Below the pieces are notes generated by a model, which saw only the letters and a list, made by a program, of their open reading frames with translations, was not told the DNA's origin and made no database searches. A program made the translations under genes and the position numbers. Shown piece after piece: positions 14,544-27,200 of a stretch of DNA of 64,000 nt (position 1 is its first letter; the number at the start of each line of letters is the position of its first letter). The DNA is from Atrichornis clamosus (taxonomy: Eukaryota; Chordata; Aves; Passeriformes; Menuridae), in assembly GCA_013400975.1 (NCBI GenBank), contig WBMZ01003295.1:278724-342723 (forward strand). The letters are read 5' to 3'.

Positions 14544-17436
14544 CATGCTATATATTTATGGTATTCAGCCCGGAGGTCTGCTTTTGTTACCACACTGACC
14601 AGTAAATACCCTTGGTGCACATCCACCCAGGATGCCTCCCCTCCAGCCCCTCTTGGCTGCCCAGGCTGGAGCCCAAGGAACCCATTGAGAGTTCAGATAT
14701 TGCCTCTTAAAATGAACCCTTTGCCAGGAGGTAAAGAGGAGGTGCTTACTGCAAGCTCCAGTTTCCTTGCCTGAATGTTTTCCCACCAGCCTGCCCTAGG
14801 CCAGACCAATATGTTCATGTACACAGTCCCAGGGGCCAGGTCACCTGCAGTCTGCATAAATTACTACAGAGCAGCAGCACGTGGAGGGGCTGACTCAGTG
14901 TTTTCCTTGTGCAGCTCCAGATGTGAAACAAATGTATTTCAATCAGCTGTTGACATTCATTTTCTTTTTAAACGGCAAGAAAATAAATTGGATAGTGAGG
15001 GGAAAACTGGAACAGGTTACCTCCTGTTTTCTGTAAGAAAATGGTGGATGGAGAAAGCTTTGTGGACTACAAGCATCTCTGTCTGAATCCTCTTTCAATT
15101 GTGTGGATAATTTTTGCTATAACTTCTGTTAAGCAGCAATTGCACTGAACCTGGCCATGCTATTTATACCCTGGGGAAGTCTAATTCCAGCATTTAATTT
15201 AAAAACAATTGGGAATTTCTTTGGAAGACATTCCTAGGTACCTGTGATAAAACATCCAAAATCAGTATAATGGGTGAGTACAGAAAAAAATCCCCCACAT
15301 TTAAATCAGGTCATTACAGCAGGGTGAGAATTATGTGGGAAACTGAAAAAAGTAGAGTCTTCACAAAAGATAGTGGGAGAAAATGTGCTTTATCACTCAT
15401 GCATATCTCCCTACCTATCAGCTTACCTTTGATAACTATCTGTAGCTGCCATTAAAAGTAATTTCAAAATTACTTCTAATTCTAGGATGACAAAAGGCTT
15501 GATTTGATGATAACAGCTGAGCAGCTTGAGGAAAAATCTGCCATGCTAATGGACATTGCTTAATGCCTGGGCTATTTCTGGTGGGAATGAGGTGCAGGTT
15601 TCTGACTACAATGAAAATCCCACTTTTCTCCAGTCCAGATCTTACAGGGAAGATTCCCAGCCATTGTTTGCTTGGTGCATTCAGCATTACCCATCAGCCT
15701 AGGTAAGAATCAGGCTTTAAGTCATTCCTCAATATCTTATACTGACTGATATGGTAATTTTGAAATGAAAGTCACTTTTCCCCTATTTTAATGGAAATGA
15801 AAAGCTTAAGCCTGTCACAAAAAGGATCCTCAGTCCTTCTATATCAAGTGCCATTCAAAGATTCTGAGTATGCCCCAGTTTCAATTGTACCACAAAACTT
15901 CATCATATGCTGCAGAGAAGAAAGGAGAAGTCCAAAATTGGGTAAATATTGTGTTTGACAAAGTCTGTGCTTTGATACAGACAGAAGTTAGCCAAAATAC
16001 CAAAGAAGAGATTATCTAATTCGTGGGGTGAATGACTAGGGAGGGGTATTGGCTGATTTCTTAAGGGATGTTCTTTCATTTGCTTCATGCATCTGATGTT
16101 TTTCCAAGGTCCTGTCTGGGCACAGGAAGGAAAGACGTCCTGGGAAGATAAAAATCCCAAAGGTTTTTATTAACACGTGGCAAAAAGAAGACAGTGATGC
16201 TGGAAGTAGAGCTGCATGTGGCATTTGCTGGTGGGCTTTGGTGTGTGAGCCCAGCCTGCCCCGGAGCAAGGAGCCCGGGGTTGTGTCCCTGGGAGCTGTC
16301 GTGGGGTCACTGGCGGAGGATGGAAGACACCACCTCAAAACTGTGTTAATGACAAGAAGATGAGGGAGGGCATCGTGCCCAGTACACAGAAATGCATTTA
16401 TCAAGTGTTTGTCAATGAGTTGAGTAAGCAAAACCCCATCTTCTGGAGTTCAATCCCTAGCTTTGTCTGTCTGTGAAACTGTCTCCTTCTGTGCCAGCCT
16501 TTGCATCCCTGTGCCAGCATCACCAGTGGGTCCCATCAGCTGGCATTAGAAATGCACAGGAGTGTTTCAAACAGATTATATGCTGTGTTGGAAACATCAA
16601 TCTGTCTCGCAGGTTGTCTGCGTGGATGACTTGGTGTGGTACTGACCCTGGTGAAAACATCTGTGCTGGGCAGTAGTTAAGTTTCAACATTTTGGAGTCA
16701 TTCCGTACATTTCTTTCACTAGAAAATGACTATAATTGTAGTAATTTCCTTCTAATGATGTGTGTTACATCTCATTAGCAAAGCCACTTGCAGGGGCTCT
16801 GTTCCAGGGGCAGTGGCACCGTCCCTGTGTGGAGCCACCCAAACGTGGGCTGTGCTGCTCCTGCAGAGCTCCTGAGGCTGTGCAGCTTCAGCCAGGCCTG
16901 GAGGTGAATCACCAGGCCCGCTTCCAACTAAATGCAATTGTCCCCAGCAGAACACTGTGAGGCTGGAATTAAAGTGGGTGGATAATTTTTTGCTGGCTGC
17001 TGCGTGCCTGAGCGAGAGGTGAGGAGCTGCAGGTGACTTTCTGGGCACACTGGGTGCTGCAGAGAACACACCCCTCCTTTGCCCAGTGGAAAGGTTCATC
17101 ACAGACCAGATCCGTAGACCTGCTGGTAATTTCTCCTAACAACCCAGGATGGAAAACTCAAGCCCCTATCCCAACTCATTTAAATTAATAAAGTCACTCC
17201 TGGCTTCCAGGTGGGCTGGATGAAGGGTTCAGGATAAAAGCCAGTCCCTGTTCTTGCTGGCTCATGTATCTGCACATGCATGCCTCCAAGAAAGAAGAAA
17301 AAAATAGTTATCATTTTTATTCACAGGCCACAATAAAATCCAATTTACTTACCCACAGCTCTTGGGCACTTGCAGCTAAGTGGAGCTTAAAGCGTTTTAG
17401 AACTCACAGAGTAATAAAAGTAAGTAATGAAGTATA

Positions 17437-17484
17437 TTCATAATATAGCTAGAAAATATTTTCATAATATATCTAGAAAATATA
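17437..17484. repeat. Two-copy 24-bp tandem duplication
   Basis: Positions 17437-17460 and 17461-17484 are adjacent near-identical 24-mers, each beginning ttcataatata and containing ctagaaaatat. They differ at only two positions. This is a local AT-rich tandem duplication in an intron. Confidence 0.85.
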
Positions 17485-20400
17485 TGAGCAGTCTCAACCT
17501 CATGTAATTGAAAACAGATTTAGCAAATTCAGGCTCTGAACAGCAACCTTATTTTGTAGCTGCTTTAAGCTCTTTGTATCACTGAGTGAATTTCCAGAAA
17601 CCCAGCCATCGGATTTCTATACTTTGGACGATTTATGATCTCAGTTTGATTTTTCCCTGCGCTCTGTTAGTGGGTGAGAACAGCTTGATTGTGCAAGTTA
17701 GAAGGTGTAAAAGCCGCCTCTGGACTCCTTAGATTTTCATGATGGCAAATGGAGATATAATAACATCCCAGCTGGGGCTTTCTGATGCTCTCTCTTAGGT
17801 CCTTCTCTCTTCAGTTAGTTTTAACTTTGATAACTCTCTAAGGCTGGTAATTTGCTTTGGTCTTTGCCTGTGATTGAATTATTTTGAAAAGCTAGGGTAA
17901 AATGAAGGTTGCTCTCTCAGGAAGACATGATGGCAGTGTAGCTGTGGCCTGATTACCTCTTTTCTCAGCCGATCAGTGCTGGTAGAGGCAGTTTCTAGTT
18001 AGTGGCACTTGTCCTTGCTGCCAGCTAGGTGTTGACTTCAAGTACTGGGTTTAAAGGGGAGGGTGTGAGTCAGTGCAAATAGGCTGCCCACCTTTATTAT
18101 GGTTTCCAGATAAAAAAGCCACAAATATTTGTGCAGATCTAGATCTCTAGGTCTTAAAAATGATGGAAACTTTATTTTGTTTAGTGAGATTTGGTGACGA
18201 ATCTCAATTTTTCCATTATGCTTCCTATCAAAAGTAGCTCCCTAGGGCAGAAAGGTCCCAGACAAGCTCTGTAGGGCAGGGTGTGGGTGAGGCTGAAGCT
18301 GGTGCAGCCCCTGCCTCTCCTTTTGGGCAATTTGTACGTCTTGAGCCCAAGAACTTTCAGCAAAAAGCTGTTTTCTGGAAGTCTTATCCATTCTCTACTG
18401 AGTGCAGACACTTCTGCTGTCAGAAAAAGCTGTGACTGTCCTGATAAGGCTGCTCCTGGACCACAGTGTCCCATCAGCTCTCACTTATCACAGCAGCTGC
18501 CAGCCAGGGGACCTGGTGTGGGTAACATTGTGGTCAATCCTCCTCACCCGGGATTTTTTAACAGTTTAATTTGTGCTGGCAAATCCCAGCCCAGTCTGCT
18601 TCCTCTTATCACCCGAGTTCCCTGAAGGCATCCTTGCCTGCTGGGCTGCAGCAGCCCACGGCTCTTGGGCTGTTCCACACACAATTACAGATATGCAGCT
18701 CAGGGATTATCTCGTTACTCAGAAAGGGGTTTGCTTTGTGTGTTTGCAGACAAGTATTCCAGTTTGTATTTAATAACAATCACCTTTGTGGTGGTGGTTG
18801 TTGGGGGCAAAAGTCCTGAGCACTGCTTGTGAATAAAATTGGTACTTTTTTTTCCAATTCTGTCCAGGTGTCAAGCAGTTCTGTGGTGTCTCCAGACAAT
18901 AAAAATGAAATAAAAGTCAGTTACCTTCTCCTTCCTCTAGATCCTTTAATCATCCTGTCTTTCCATAACTTTGGACTGTTAAATGCCAACAAAAATTCAG
19001 TGCATGTTGGTTTCCAGTGATGTGACCTGTCATGGTAGTTGGTAACTGCCTCCCTGTTCTCTCTGGAGACTGTGAGATAGGAGTCAGAGCAGTGTTTTGG
19101 CACAGATTTTAAACACTGACATTTCAGAGGCTGCAGCAAAAATGTGTCCTGGAGCACATGACTCAAAAAAACCCTCAAAAAAACCAGAGCAGAACAAATC
19201 AAGCAAGAGTAAAATGAAAGAGAGAAGTTATAAGATATAAACTAGATAAAGGACATGGATTTTTTTCCTTAAACTTAGAAACACCTTTGTGTCTTTCAGA
19301 GTTATGCAAACTGTAATGTCAGATCAAAGTATTTTCCTAAAAAAAAAATCCACTTCACTTTACAGTTTCTCTTTCCCAGTAAGTTGATTTATGTGACTTT
19401 CCTGGGAATTTATTTCTGCCTGCCCTCTGTGTGGAAGGACAGTTTGAAGGTGAACAAGCGCTGATTTATGGTTTACAGGTAGAGTGTTCCATATACAAAG
19501 AACTGTTCAGCCCTTGTGGGATAGAAATGCTGTCATCCTTTTGATCTTGGTGCTTGAAGATGTGGATTCATTGCCAGTCAGGATCAGAAGAAACCAAACC
19601 TTGATCCTTGCTAGGATACTGCATCAATAGGGGCACTGAAGGGGGGAAGCTTCTTATCCAGCCGTGCAATATGCAGAGGTGTAGGTGAGTGGTGTGGATG
19701 GGGCTCTTGCTCTGGACAGTCTTTTCATCTCCTTCAGTGAAAGAATCTCACCCCTGGGTTAGTCTCCAGGTGACACTGTTGGGATGATTCAAGCAATAGG
19801 TTCCTGATCAAGTACAGATGCTTTAGTGTTCTGTAATCAGAAATAGAGAGCAAATTTAGGAGCCATTCCCTGAGCTGTGCATTGTTATTCTGCACCCTGC
19901 CTGCTGCAAAGAGGTCACGTTCTGGGGAAGGAATGCAGGAAAACAATACAGGCAGCTGGACCCTGTCTGTAGCCATTGTGGTGCTCTGCAAATGATGCCC
20001 TTTTCACCCAGTGTTGCTGTAGGCTTTGTTCTCCTGCTGTGTTCCTTTCATAATTGCCAATTAAGTAGGCATCTTAGACTCAGTTTATCACTGTTCTAAA
20101 TTTGTCTGTGCCAGGCAAGGGAAACTGGGTTAGCATTTGGCAATGCAGGTATGTTTTAGGAGCAGCAGACTCACTTTGGGTAAGAATATTGACGTGTATG
20201 TGGTGAGTTGGCTAATTTTGTCCTCTAGCATCATTTCCTGAAAAAGAAACAACAGGGTTTATTATTGATTTCATTAAATAATAAATGATACTTTTTCCTA
20301 CCACAAAGTAGACAGCATTTCCAGACTGTGGCTCTTCTATGGATATGAATGGAAAGACTTTAAATAATATGTGACCTGGGGTAGTTATTCCCCCTCCCAG

Positions 20401-21175
20401 GCACTGCTGCACACCAGAGCATGGTGTCAGTAGCTTGGACAAGAATGGTAAAGTTTCTTTAAAGTTTCTTTCGTCTCTCTCCTGTTGCTTTATTGCTGAA
20501 CTTCACAGGAGCTTTCTCACAGCCAGCTGTGTGCCTGTCCAGAGAGCACAGGGAAAGGCTCCAGATTTATCAGTTATATGTAAGCCTTTGTCACCTTATC
20601 AGTCAAAGTTGTGAAGGAGTCCTTCTCATAACCCCTTGTGTATGGATTTCTTTTTTTCTTGATCATTTAAGGAAGCTGTAGCAGCCTCAGTATTAGATTA
20701 ACACTGGAGAGGATGCAGCTGGATGGAGATGACAAAAGATACTGCTGGATCTGTTCTAATTCCAGCCCATGGTCTTTTCCTATCTATCAAATCTCCATTA
20801 GTGAGTGTCCTGCATCATTTGAACACAGGGTAGACAAAACATTCCACTATTTTTTAAATGTAATTCAGTTTTAGGATTAAACTTGCCAGTTTTTCCTCTT
20901 TAGGTCTGAGCCATGCTTTGGGTTAATATCCCAATTAGTTGCCAACGGCCAGTGCATCTATTCCCAGCAGCATCTTCATCTGTCCCTGGGTCTGCCAGAG
21001 CTGCAGGATCCCACCCTGAGTCCTGTGTGCTCTGCTCTGGTTGAGGGCCAGTTCTGCAGAAGCACTTGGAGATAATTTTGGTCTGAATCTGTAAATCTGA
21101 ACATAACTTCTGATTTTCAGTCTTGCCCCCCTCACTTTGCCTGTTCCCTAATGGCAGCTGTGTTGCTCTTTGCAG

Positions 21176-21284
21176 ATGATGGGAAGCTGTCCCTGGAGGA
21201 GTTCCAGGCCTTCTTTTCTGATGGGACACTCAACGAAGAAGAACTTGAGAAGCTCTTTCATACCATTGACTCAGACAACACTAA
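21176..21284 (+). CDS. NECAB2: NECAB2 coding exon (probably exon 3): EF-hand 1 loop and EF-hand 2 entry
   Basis: Acceptor tttgcag and donor aa|gtaagt. The exon starts with two bases of a split Asp codon and reads [14 protein letters not shown], the second part of a canonical EF-hand loop (loop positions 4-12) and its exiting helix. It continues with [10 protein letters not shown], which opens the second EF-hand loop. It ends with two bases of an Asn codon (phase 2), completed by the next exon 16.9 kb downstream. Confidence 0.95.
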
Positions 21285-24200
21285 GTAAGTTCCCCGTGCT
21301 GACCCTCCCATTTCACAGAGTTTTTGGATCATGGCATTGGTGTGCAACAGCAGTGCTTCTCTGGAGAGCTGAGATCTGCACAGAGTGCAGGGGTGCAACT
21401 TGCTTTGCAAAACTTTGCAAAACCTCAATTTCTGCTTGGTTTGTGTCTCATTGTGACAGCCACTGTGACTTCTTTTGTCTTGGTGTTTTTTTTCAGGCCG
21501 TTTTCTTTAGTACAACCTGACCATTACATTACCTGAAACGATATTTAGCTTAGTGTGGGCATTTAAATGTCTCTTTAATTTTTTAACTTTATTTAAAAGC
21601 TTTGCTGTGCTATAAAAGGTGCGAATCTATCAGTGTGAAGCTGTCCTACCCTGTCTCTTTGTGATGTCTCTGTATCCCCTGCACCTGGACCATGCCTGCT
21701 TCACCTCCCATGCAAAATACCCCTGGAAAGCGGTGATTGTTCTGGCACTTAATGGAAACGAGTCCCTTTATCTTCAAAGTGAGGTTCATCCCAAGCCACT
21801 GTTGTGGCTGCCTTGCCTCTGCTCTGCTCCCTGCAGCCCGAGGTGGCTGTTCTGGCAGCACAGAGCCTGGCCAAGCAGCAAGGGGATGGGCCCAGGAGAG
21901 CACTGCACTGTTGGCATCACAGCTACAACAGCAGCAGGGCAAAATGATGGCAGAGAAGGGCTCTAGGTGTGCCTTTAGTCTGATATTACATCAAAGTTGA
22001 AGCTAAATATGGCACCTGACTGCTCTCCCTGAGAATCAAGCTTCTGCAGGCTGTGCCAAGCGATCAAATTAAGCTGGCAGACTCGTTAGCAGCTGATGTT
22101 TCCTTCCCCTCCCTAGCTTTGCTGCCTCTCTCTCATGCCCCCTCTGCCTGCCTTTGCCTTTGCGGGGGTCTGAGTTGTTTGTGAGCCCCCTGAAAGTGTC
22201 TGGCAGCATCTGGGATCAGCACAAAGCCGTGGTTTCCCAGTGAGAGCCCTCTTGCCAGCAGGTAACAGTGGAACTGGGCACCAGCACACAGGACACCATC
22301 CCCTGGTGGATTTTCTCTTTCCAAGAGAAATCTGTCTTCAAAAGACTGAGTGGTTTTGTCTATTTGAAAATACAAATGAAAACCAGCTTTGAGTCATATT
22401 CCAGTGTGACTCTTACTCCTCTGGAGAGAAAAAATATGTCCAAAAAGCAGAAGAAAAGATAATTCAATTTCAAATGAGAATTCTTGCAGCAAGTGCTTGA
22501 AAAATAATTATGGTTAATTGTAAAGCCTTCTAGCACAGGTAGATGGAATTTTGCCTGAGTGGTGCATGCTTCGCCATCCATCCAAAAGATCCCCAGGAAA
22601 GCAGTGATTGTTCTGGAGGGCACTGGCACCAAAGCAGCAGATGTAAAACTCATCAACCTAGTACAGGGCTGCTGCTGAAGACATTTCCAAAAGCAAAGTA
22701 AATGTGAGTTTTCTCAAAGTCATATCTTTTCAATGTGTGTACTTCCCAGAGTAGATTCCAAGGTCGGAAATAGACCAGGTGGGTATTCACTTTTCATTGA
22801 ACCAGAGAAGGTTTAGTGACCTTGTTAGGAAAACTAACTGGGAATGATCCATCCCTTCTCATGGCTCCAGTTCAATACTCCTCATGCTTTGTGGGTCTAT
22901 TTATTGAGCTCCAGGTGATGCTCCCAGGTGGGCTCTCAATAGACTCTGGGACTTGGGTGCTCACCTGCCTCTGTTCTGAAACAATTTCTAGCATTGCCCA
23001 AGCTTATCAGCATCCACCTGGCCTGTGGAAGGATGCAGATGGTTGATGTGCAATCCAGGGCACATGGGGGTTAGTGTGGGAATGTTTCTTCTGGCCTTCT
23101 TGAAATGGGAGGCTGGACTGCACTCCGTTTTTGCTGGGGGATTGCAGGGAATCAGCAGCTTGCTCCAAGCCTTAGTGAAGCATGTCTTCTGAACTGGACA
23201 GAGAGAAAATGTGCCATTTGTAAATGTCACGCAACAGTGCTGCTGGCAAGGGGTCTTGCTGAGCAGTTCCCAAGCGTGACAAGAGCTCCCACAATTCAGT
23301 AGTATTTTTGTTTAGCCAGGCTGGCTTGATACAGTCATCAATACCTGTTAGGGACTGATACTTGCAGAGAGCAGCGAAGCATCTGCTGTTCTTGGCTGGA
23401 AGGAAAAGCAATGAGTTGGTCACGCTTCCAAGTTAAATCCTTGCATGAATTGGCACTTGTTTATTGATTTGGAAAGCATAGACACCTACAGCAAATTTAT
23501 CAAGTTGGGGAATGAAAATATTCCCTGTTTTTAATCTTCAAGAGCTGTCTCGGTCTCCAGAAAACCTATTTCAGAGCCAGGCTTCCTTCTGCAGAAGTGT
23601 TTTTCACTATGAAGTGAACAGTTTGCTTGACGGCGGTCTTGCATCCAGTACGGTCCTTCAAGTCCAAGTCACGTGTGCTCTTCACCTTGCTCTGTGTTTT
23701 GTTATCCTCACAGTAAGCTGGCAGGTCTGTGGGAGCTTGGGCAGGAGGGATGCTGCCTCCAGCATGCCCAGGCACTGGGGTTGCAATTTTGAGTGCTGCT
23801 GCCACCGAGTAAGAGGAGTGAAGTGGAGCTTTCATTTTTCCATTTTACAGGGGAACATAGAAACAATATTAACTTTATTTTTCCCAAAGGCTCTTTGAAT
23901 TACAGTTATTTGCTTTTTGAGATGACTTTATTTATTTTTAAGGCTTTTTTTGATACTCTGTTTTATCTCTCTGTTTTTCTCATATTGGCCATCGTGTTTG
24001 TTCAGTGTGCAAAACAAACTTCGCTATTGAAATTACATTACAACAAGAGTAGAAAATGAAGAAAATTATGTTCCTGCTGATTATTAGTAATTGCTGTTAC
24101 CAGCCAATTACAAAATGTTGATTCAATTTCCTGGAGTATTTTTAGAAGCAGAGAGCTGCCTTACTGGAGTAGATAAAATGAACATCTGTACCAGTTTCTG

Positions 24201-27200
24201 GGCTTGGATTAGTTGGGGAGACAGTGGAAAAGAGAAAAACTGTGCTGAGCTGTGGCTGAAGGAATGTGTGCTTCTGTCCTGGCATCCTAGACCCCAGAGA
24301 GACACCTCACCTGACAGCAAGGTGCACTTGGGAGGATGCTGAACTGAAAAGAGAGATTCCAAAATAACCCAGGGGCATTAATGAGCTTCCTCCTTCCTTC
24401 TTGACTGCCAGGGCAGTGTCTCTAGGAGTTAATGGTGTGTTGTAGTGGACATGGGCTTCAAACACCCACCCCAGGGTTTTATTCCCAGCTCTCTCCATGC
24501 AAGAACTGTGCTGTAAGTCCCATCGTCACCAGTTATTTCATCTGGCAGCAGGAACATGCAAAATGTGTCATGTATTTCTCTGGGGGTTTTTTTGGCAAAA
24601 TTATATTCATAAACCTGCTGTTACTTAATGAAAAACTAGCATTTTTCTCTCCGTTGCTCACACTGTCTGCTCTCCTTTCCTCCTCTCAGCTGAAGCAGGA
24701 GGCAAGAACAAGACATTGCTGGGTGGTTTTTCACCAGTGGTTTTAGCTATCATTTCAGGAGGCTTCAGCAGTGTTCTTTGAGGAGCTGCCTGAAGATTAT
24801 TGGAGAGGTAATGATATGTTACTGTTAATAACAAGGCTACTGGAATTGCACAAATAATGTGCAATATATGTTCATATGATGTATGGACACACATATATAA
24901 CTAAATATATATATTTTTGTTTAGTGGCAGAAATGGGCTTTAGAAAACTTTAGATTAATGGTTACCTGGAAAATCCTGTTATATTTGCAGAGTTATCTAC
25001 ACCCTTTCGTACTTTTTCTAACAAGATCTATCAATTTTAAAAGAAAAACGTCATTGCCAATGTAAAGTTTAACTAGTTTTAGGATCACAAATGAACAGAT
25101 GAACCCTTTAAAGATGTTACCATGGCACTGGACAAAGCTTGCTTTGTCTGACTCACAGCTCCCTGGGCTAGCACTTACTCCCACTCTGCATCCCCTTGGA
25201 AGGAAGAAGCACCTCTGAGCCCTTGGGAAAGGGATGTCAGACATGGCTGTGGACCGAACAAATGCAATCCTTGTTTAAAATTTTCTCTTCTGCCTTGTAC
25301 ATCTTTCATAGCTGCAGAGGACAATCCTTTGGGGAGAGATCTGCTCAGTGGAGCAGGACTGCTCTGATGGGCTGTGCAGGTCCATTCACAAGGAGACAAG
25401 GGCACGGCATTAGCATTCTGCTGCTCTGTCATTTGTTATCTCTTCGTTAGGCTTACAGCTATTCTTCTAATGGCTTTATTCTTTCCCTCTCCCTGCTCTA
25501 AATGAGCTCTTCTCTCCAGTGGCAAACACTAGAAAAGGCTGGAGCATGCACGTAGGATGATTAACAGAAGCAGTGTCTCTTCTCAGCTCTGCAGCTTCCC
25601 CAGACTGTCACTTTTGCCAGAGGATTGTGACAAATGGAGAACGGAAGCCTCTCGAGTTCTCCAGCCTCTACTGCACTTGGCAATGCCACCTCCTGCCTTC
25701 GAGGCACTGGCCTAGGGCAGGGGGTGGTCCAGAGGGATAATGTCACAGGATGAAGGGGAAAATGGATCACCTGCCTTTGGGATGCTGAACAACATCCTTC
25801 TGGAGAACATGAAGCCTCCCTCCTCCTCTGACCCCTCTGCTGCTCAGATACCACAGGGAGTTGTATTATAAATTACAGTAATTTGGGGTCACTTTAGGAT
25901 GCAGAGGTGCAGCAGGGTGCAGTCAGGGCAGCTACCAACCTGTCCAACTCCAGAGCTGGGGAGACACGGTATGCAGGGCCACCTCAGAAGCAGGTAATGA
26001 TCCTGATGAACTTCTCTGCCTGCACTAATTAGTCCCACTGTGGAGTGGAGCATGTCAGGCCCAAGAGTGCTGTGCCAACACAGCTGTGCTGCTTCCAGCA
26101 GTGCATTCAGCTCCAGCATTTGGAGAGACCCTCCATGCCAGCGAGGACAGGGTGGAGGCTTTGGGCTGCCCCTGCTTTTACCGACGTTACCAGGGCGTTT
26201 GTGGGGCCAGAAGCTCTCAAAATGGGTCTGACAGTTTGTGCAGATTAATTTTGGTTCTCTGTTACTATGAAGGCTTTGATAACCAGAGAATAAAATTGAT
26301 TTACATTAGACCCTGAGCAAACACTCTGAGCTTGGCTACAGAGGTTAATACTCTGCAATGGTGAGCAGCAGGCAGAGAGGGTGAGGAGATGTTGGAAGGT
26401 GCTGCTGGTGTAGTTGGAGTCCAGGCTGATGCTGTTCCCCGTGAAAGGAGTTGAAGGAATATGCCTGGGTAGCAGCCTTGCAGCTCTCTGCTTTGGCAGT
26501 ACCCTGAGCTCTTAAAACTCCTCTTTCCAGCACACAATCCTGCTCCAGACCTGGACACCTTCAGGACCTTCAGGATAGGAGTCTTTTCTCCAGGTTTCTG
26601 CAGTCCAGTCCTCTCAAATTTGAACAGAAAGTGCTTCCACTTGAACAAGAACAATGATGATTATGATTGAGTCTTTTTTCCCTGGGTTTTTTTTTCCTCC
26701 CCCTCTCTAATCTTGGCTATTTGCATTGCAAACCTGATTTAGTGTAGTGCTGGATTTGTCTGGGAGCTGAAGCCTTTGCTACAGAGATGGCTGTTCCCAT
26801 TGAAACCAGCTCCATTTCTGAATATTGAATGTTCTCAATTACCTCCCTGGGAAACAAACTACGGATGGTTTAATCAGCCAAGATTTTGATTAACTGATTC
26901 AAGAGACAGTTCTTGTCTCTTCTGAAAGGGACAAAATGATTGCACAAAAATTACATGTCTTGCTCTAATTTCTGGCTCTCAAGAGCATGGGCATTTGGTG
27001 GATTTTGTTTATGTGGAAGATGTTTTTGAGCCCTAGCTTATTCTTCTCTGTGCCAACGTGTCATTTAAACTATACTGTGCTCTATTTTTCATTTAAGTGA
27101 AGAAATACTTGGTGCCAAAGCTGGTGCTCAGCATCTGTGAGCTGACAGAGCTACAAAACATCTCAGGCTCACCAAAGAAAAGGGGCTTTAAAAGCAAATC

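Larger units (their letters stand above)
1..21175 (+). other. NECAB2: NECAB2 intron upstream of first visible exon (probably intron 2)
   Basis: No coding exon could be supported here. The first NECAB2 exon in the window starts inside a codon of EF-hand loop 1, so at least one coding exon must precede it. I looked for the short stretch encoding the helix before that loop (ILDIFRRADKN-like) on the plus strand and did not find it, so it probably lies left of the window. The interval holds two CR1 LINE fragments (12343-12487 and 13497-13730), simple repeats (4889-4947, 14522-14543), a 24-bp tandem duplication (17437-17484) and otherwise unremarkable AT-rich unique sequence. Short open frames are scattered on both strands without splice or family support. 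Confidence 0.75.

Noticed and set aside
1..21175. NECAB2 exon 2 (helix before the first EF-hand loop) inside the window
   Set aside because: I scanned for the expected ILDIFRRADKN coding stretch with a GT donor after AAN-G and found no convincing match. It is probably left of the window, but a manual scan can miss a short exon.
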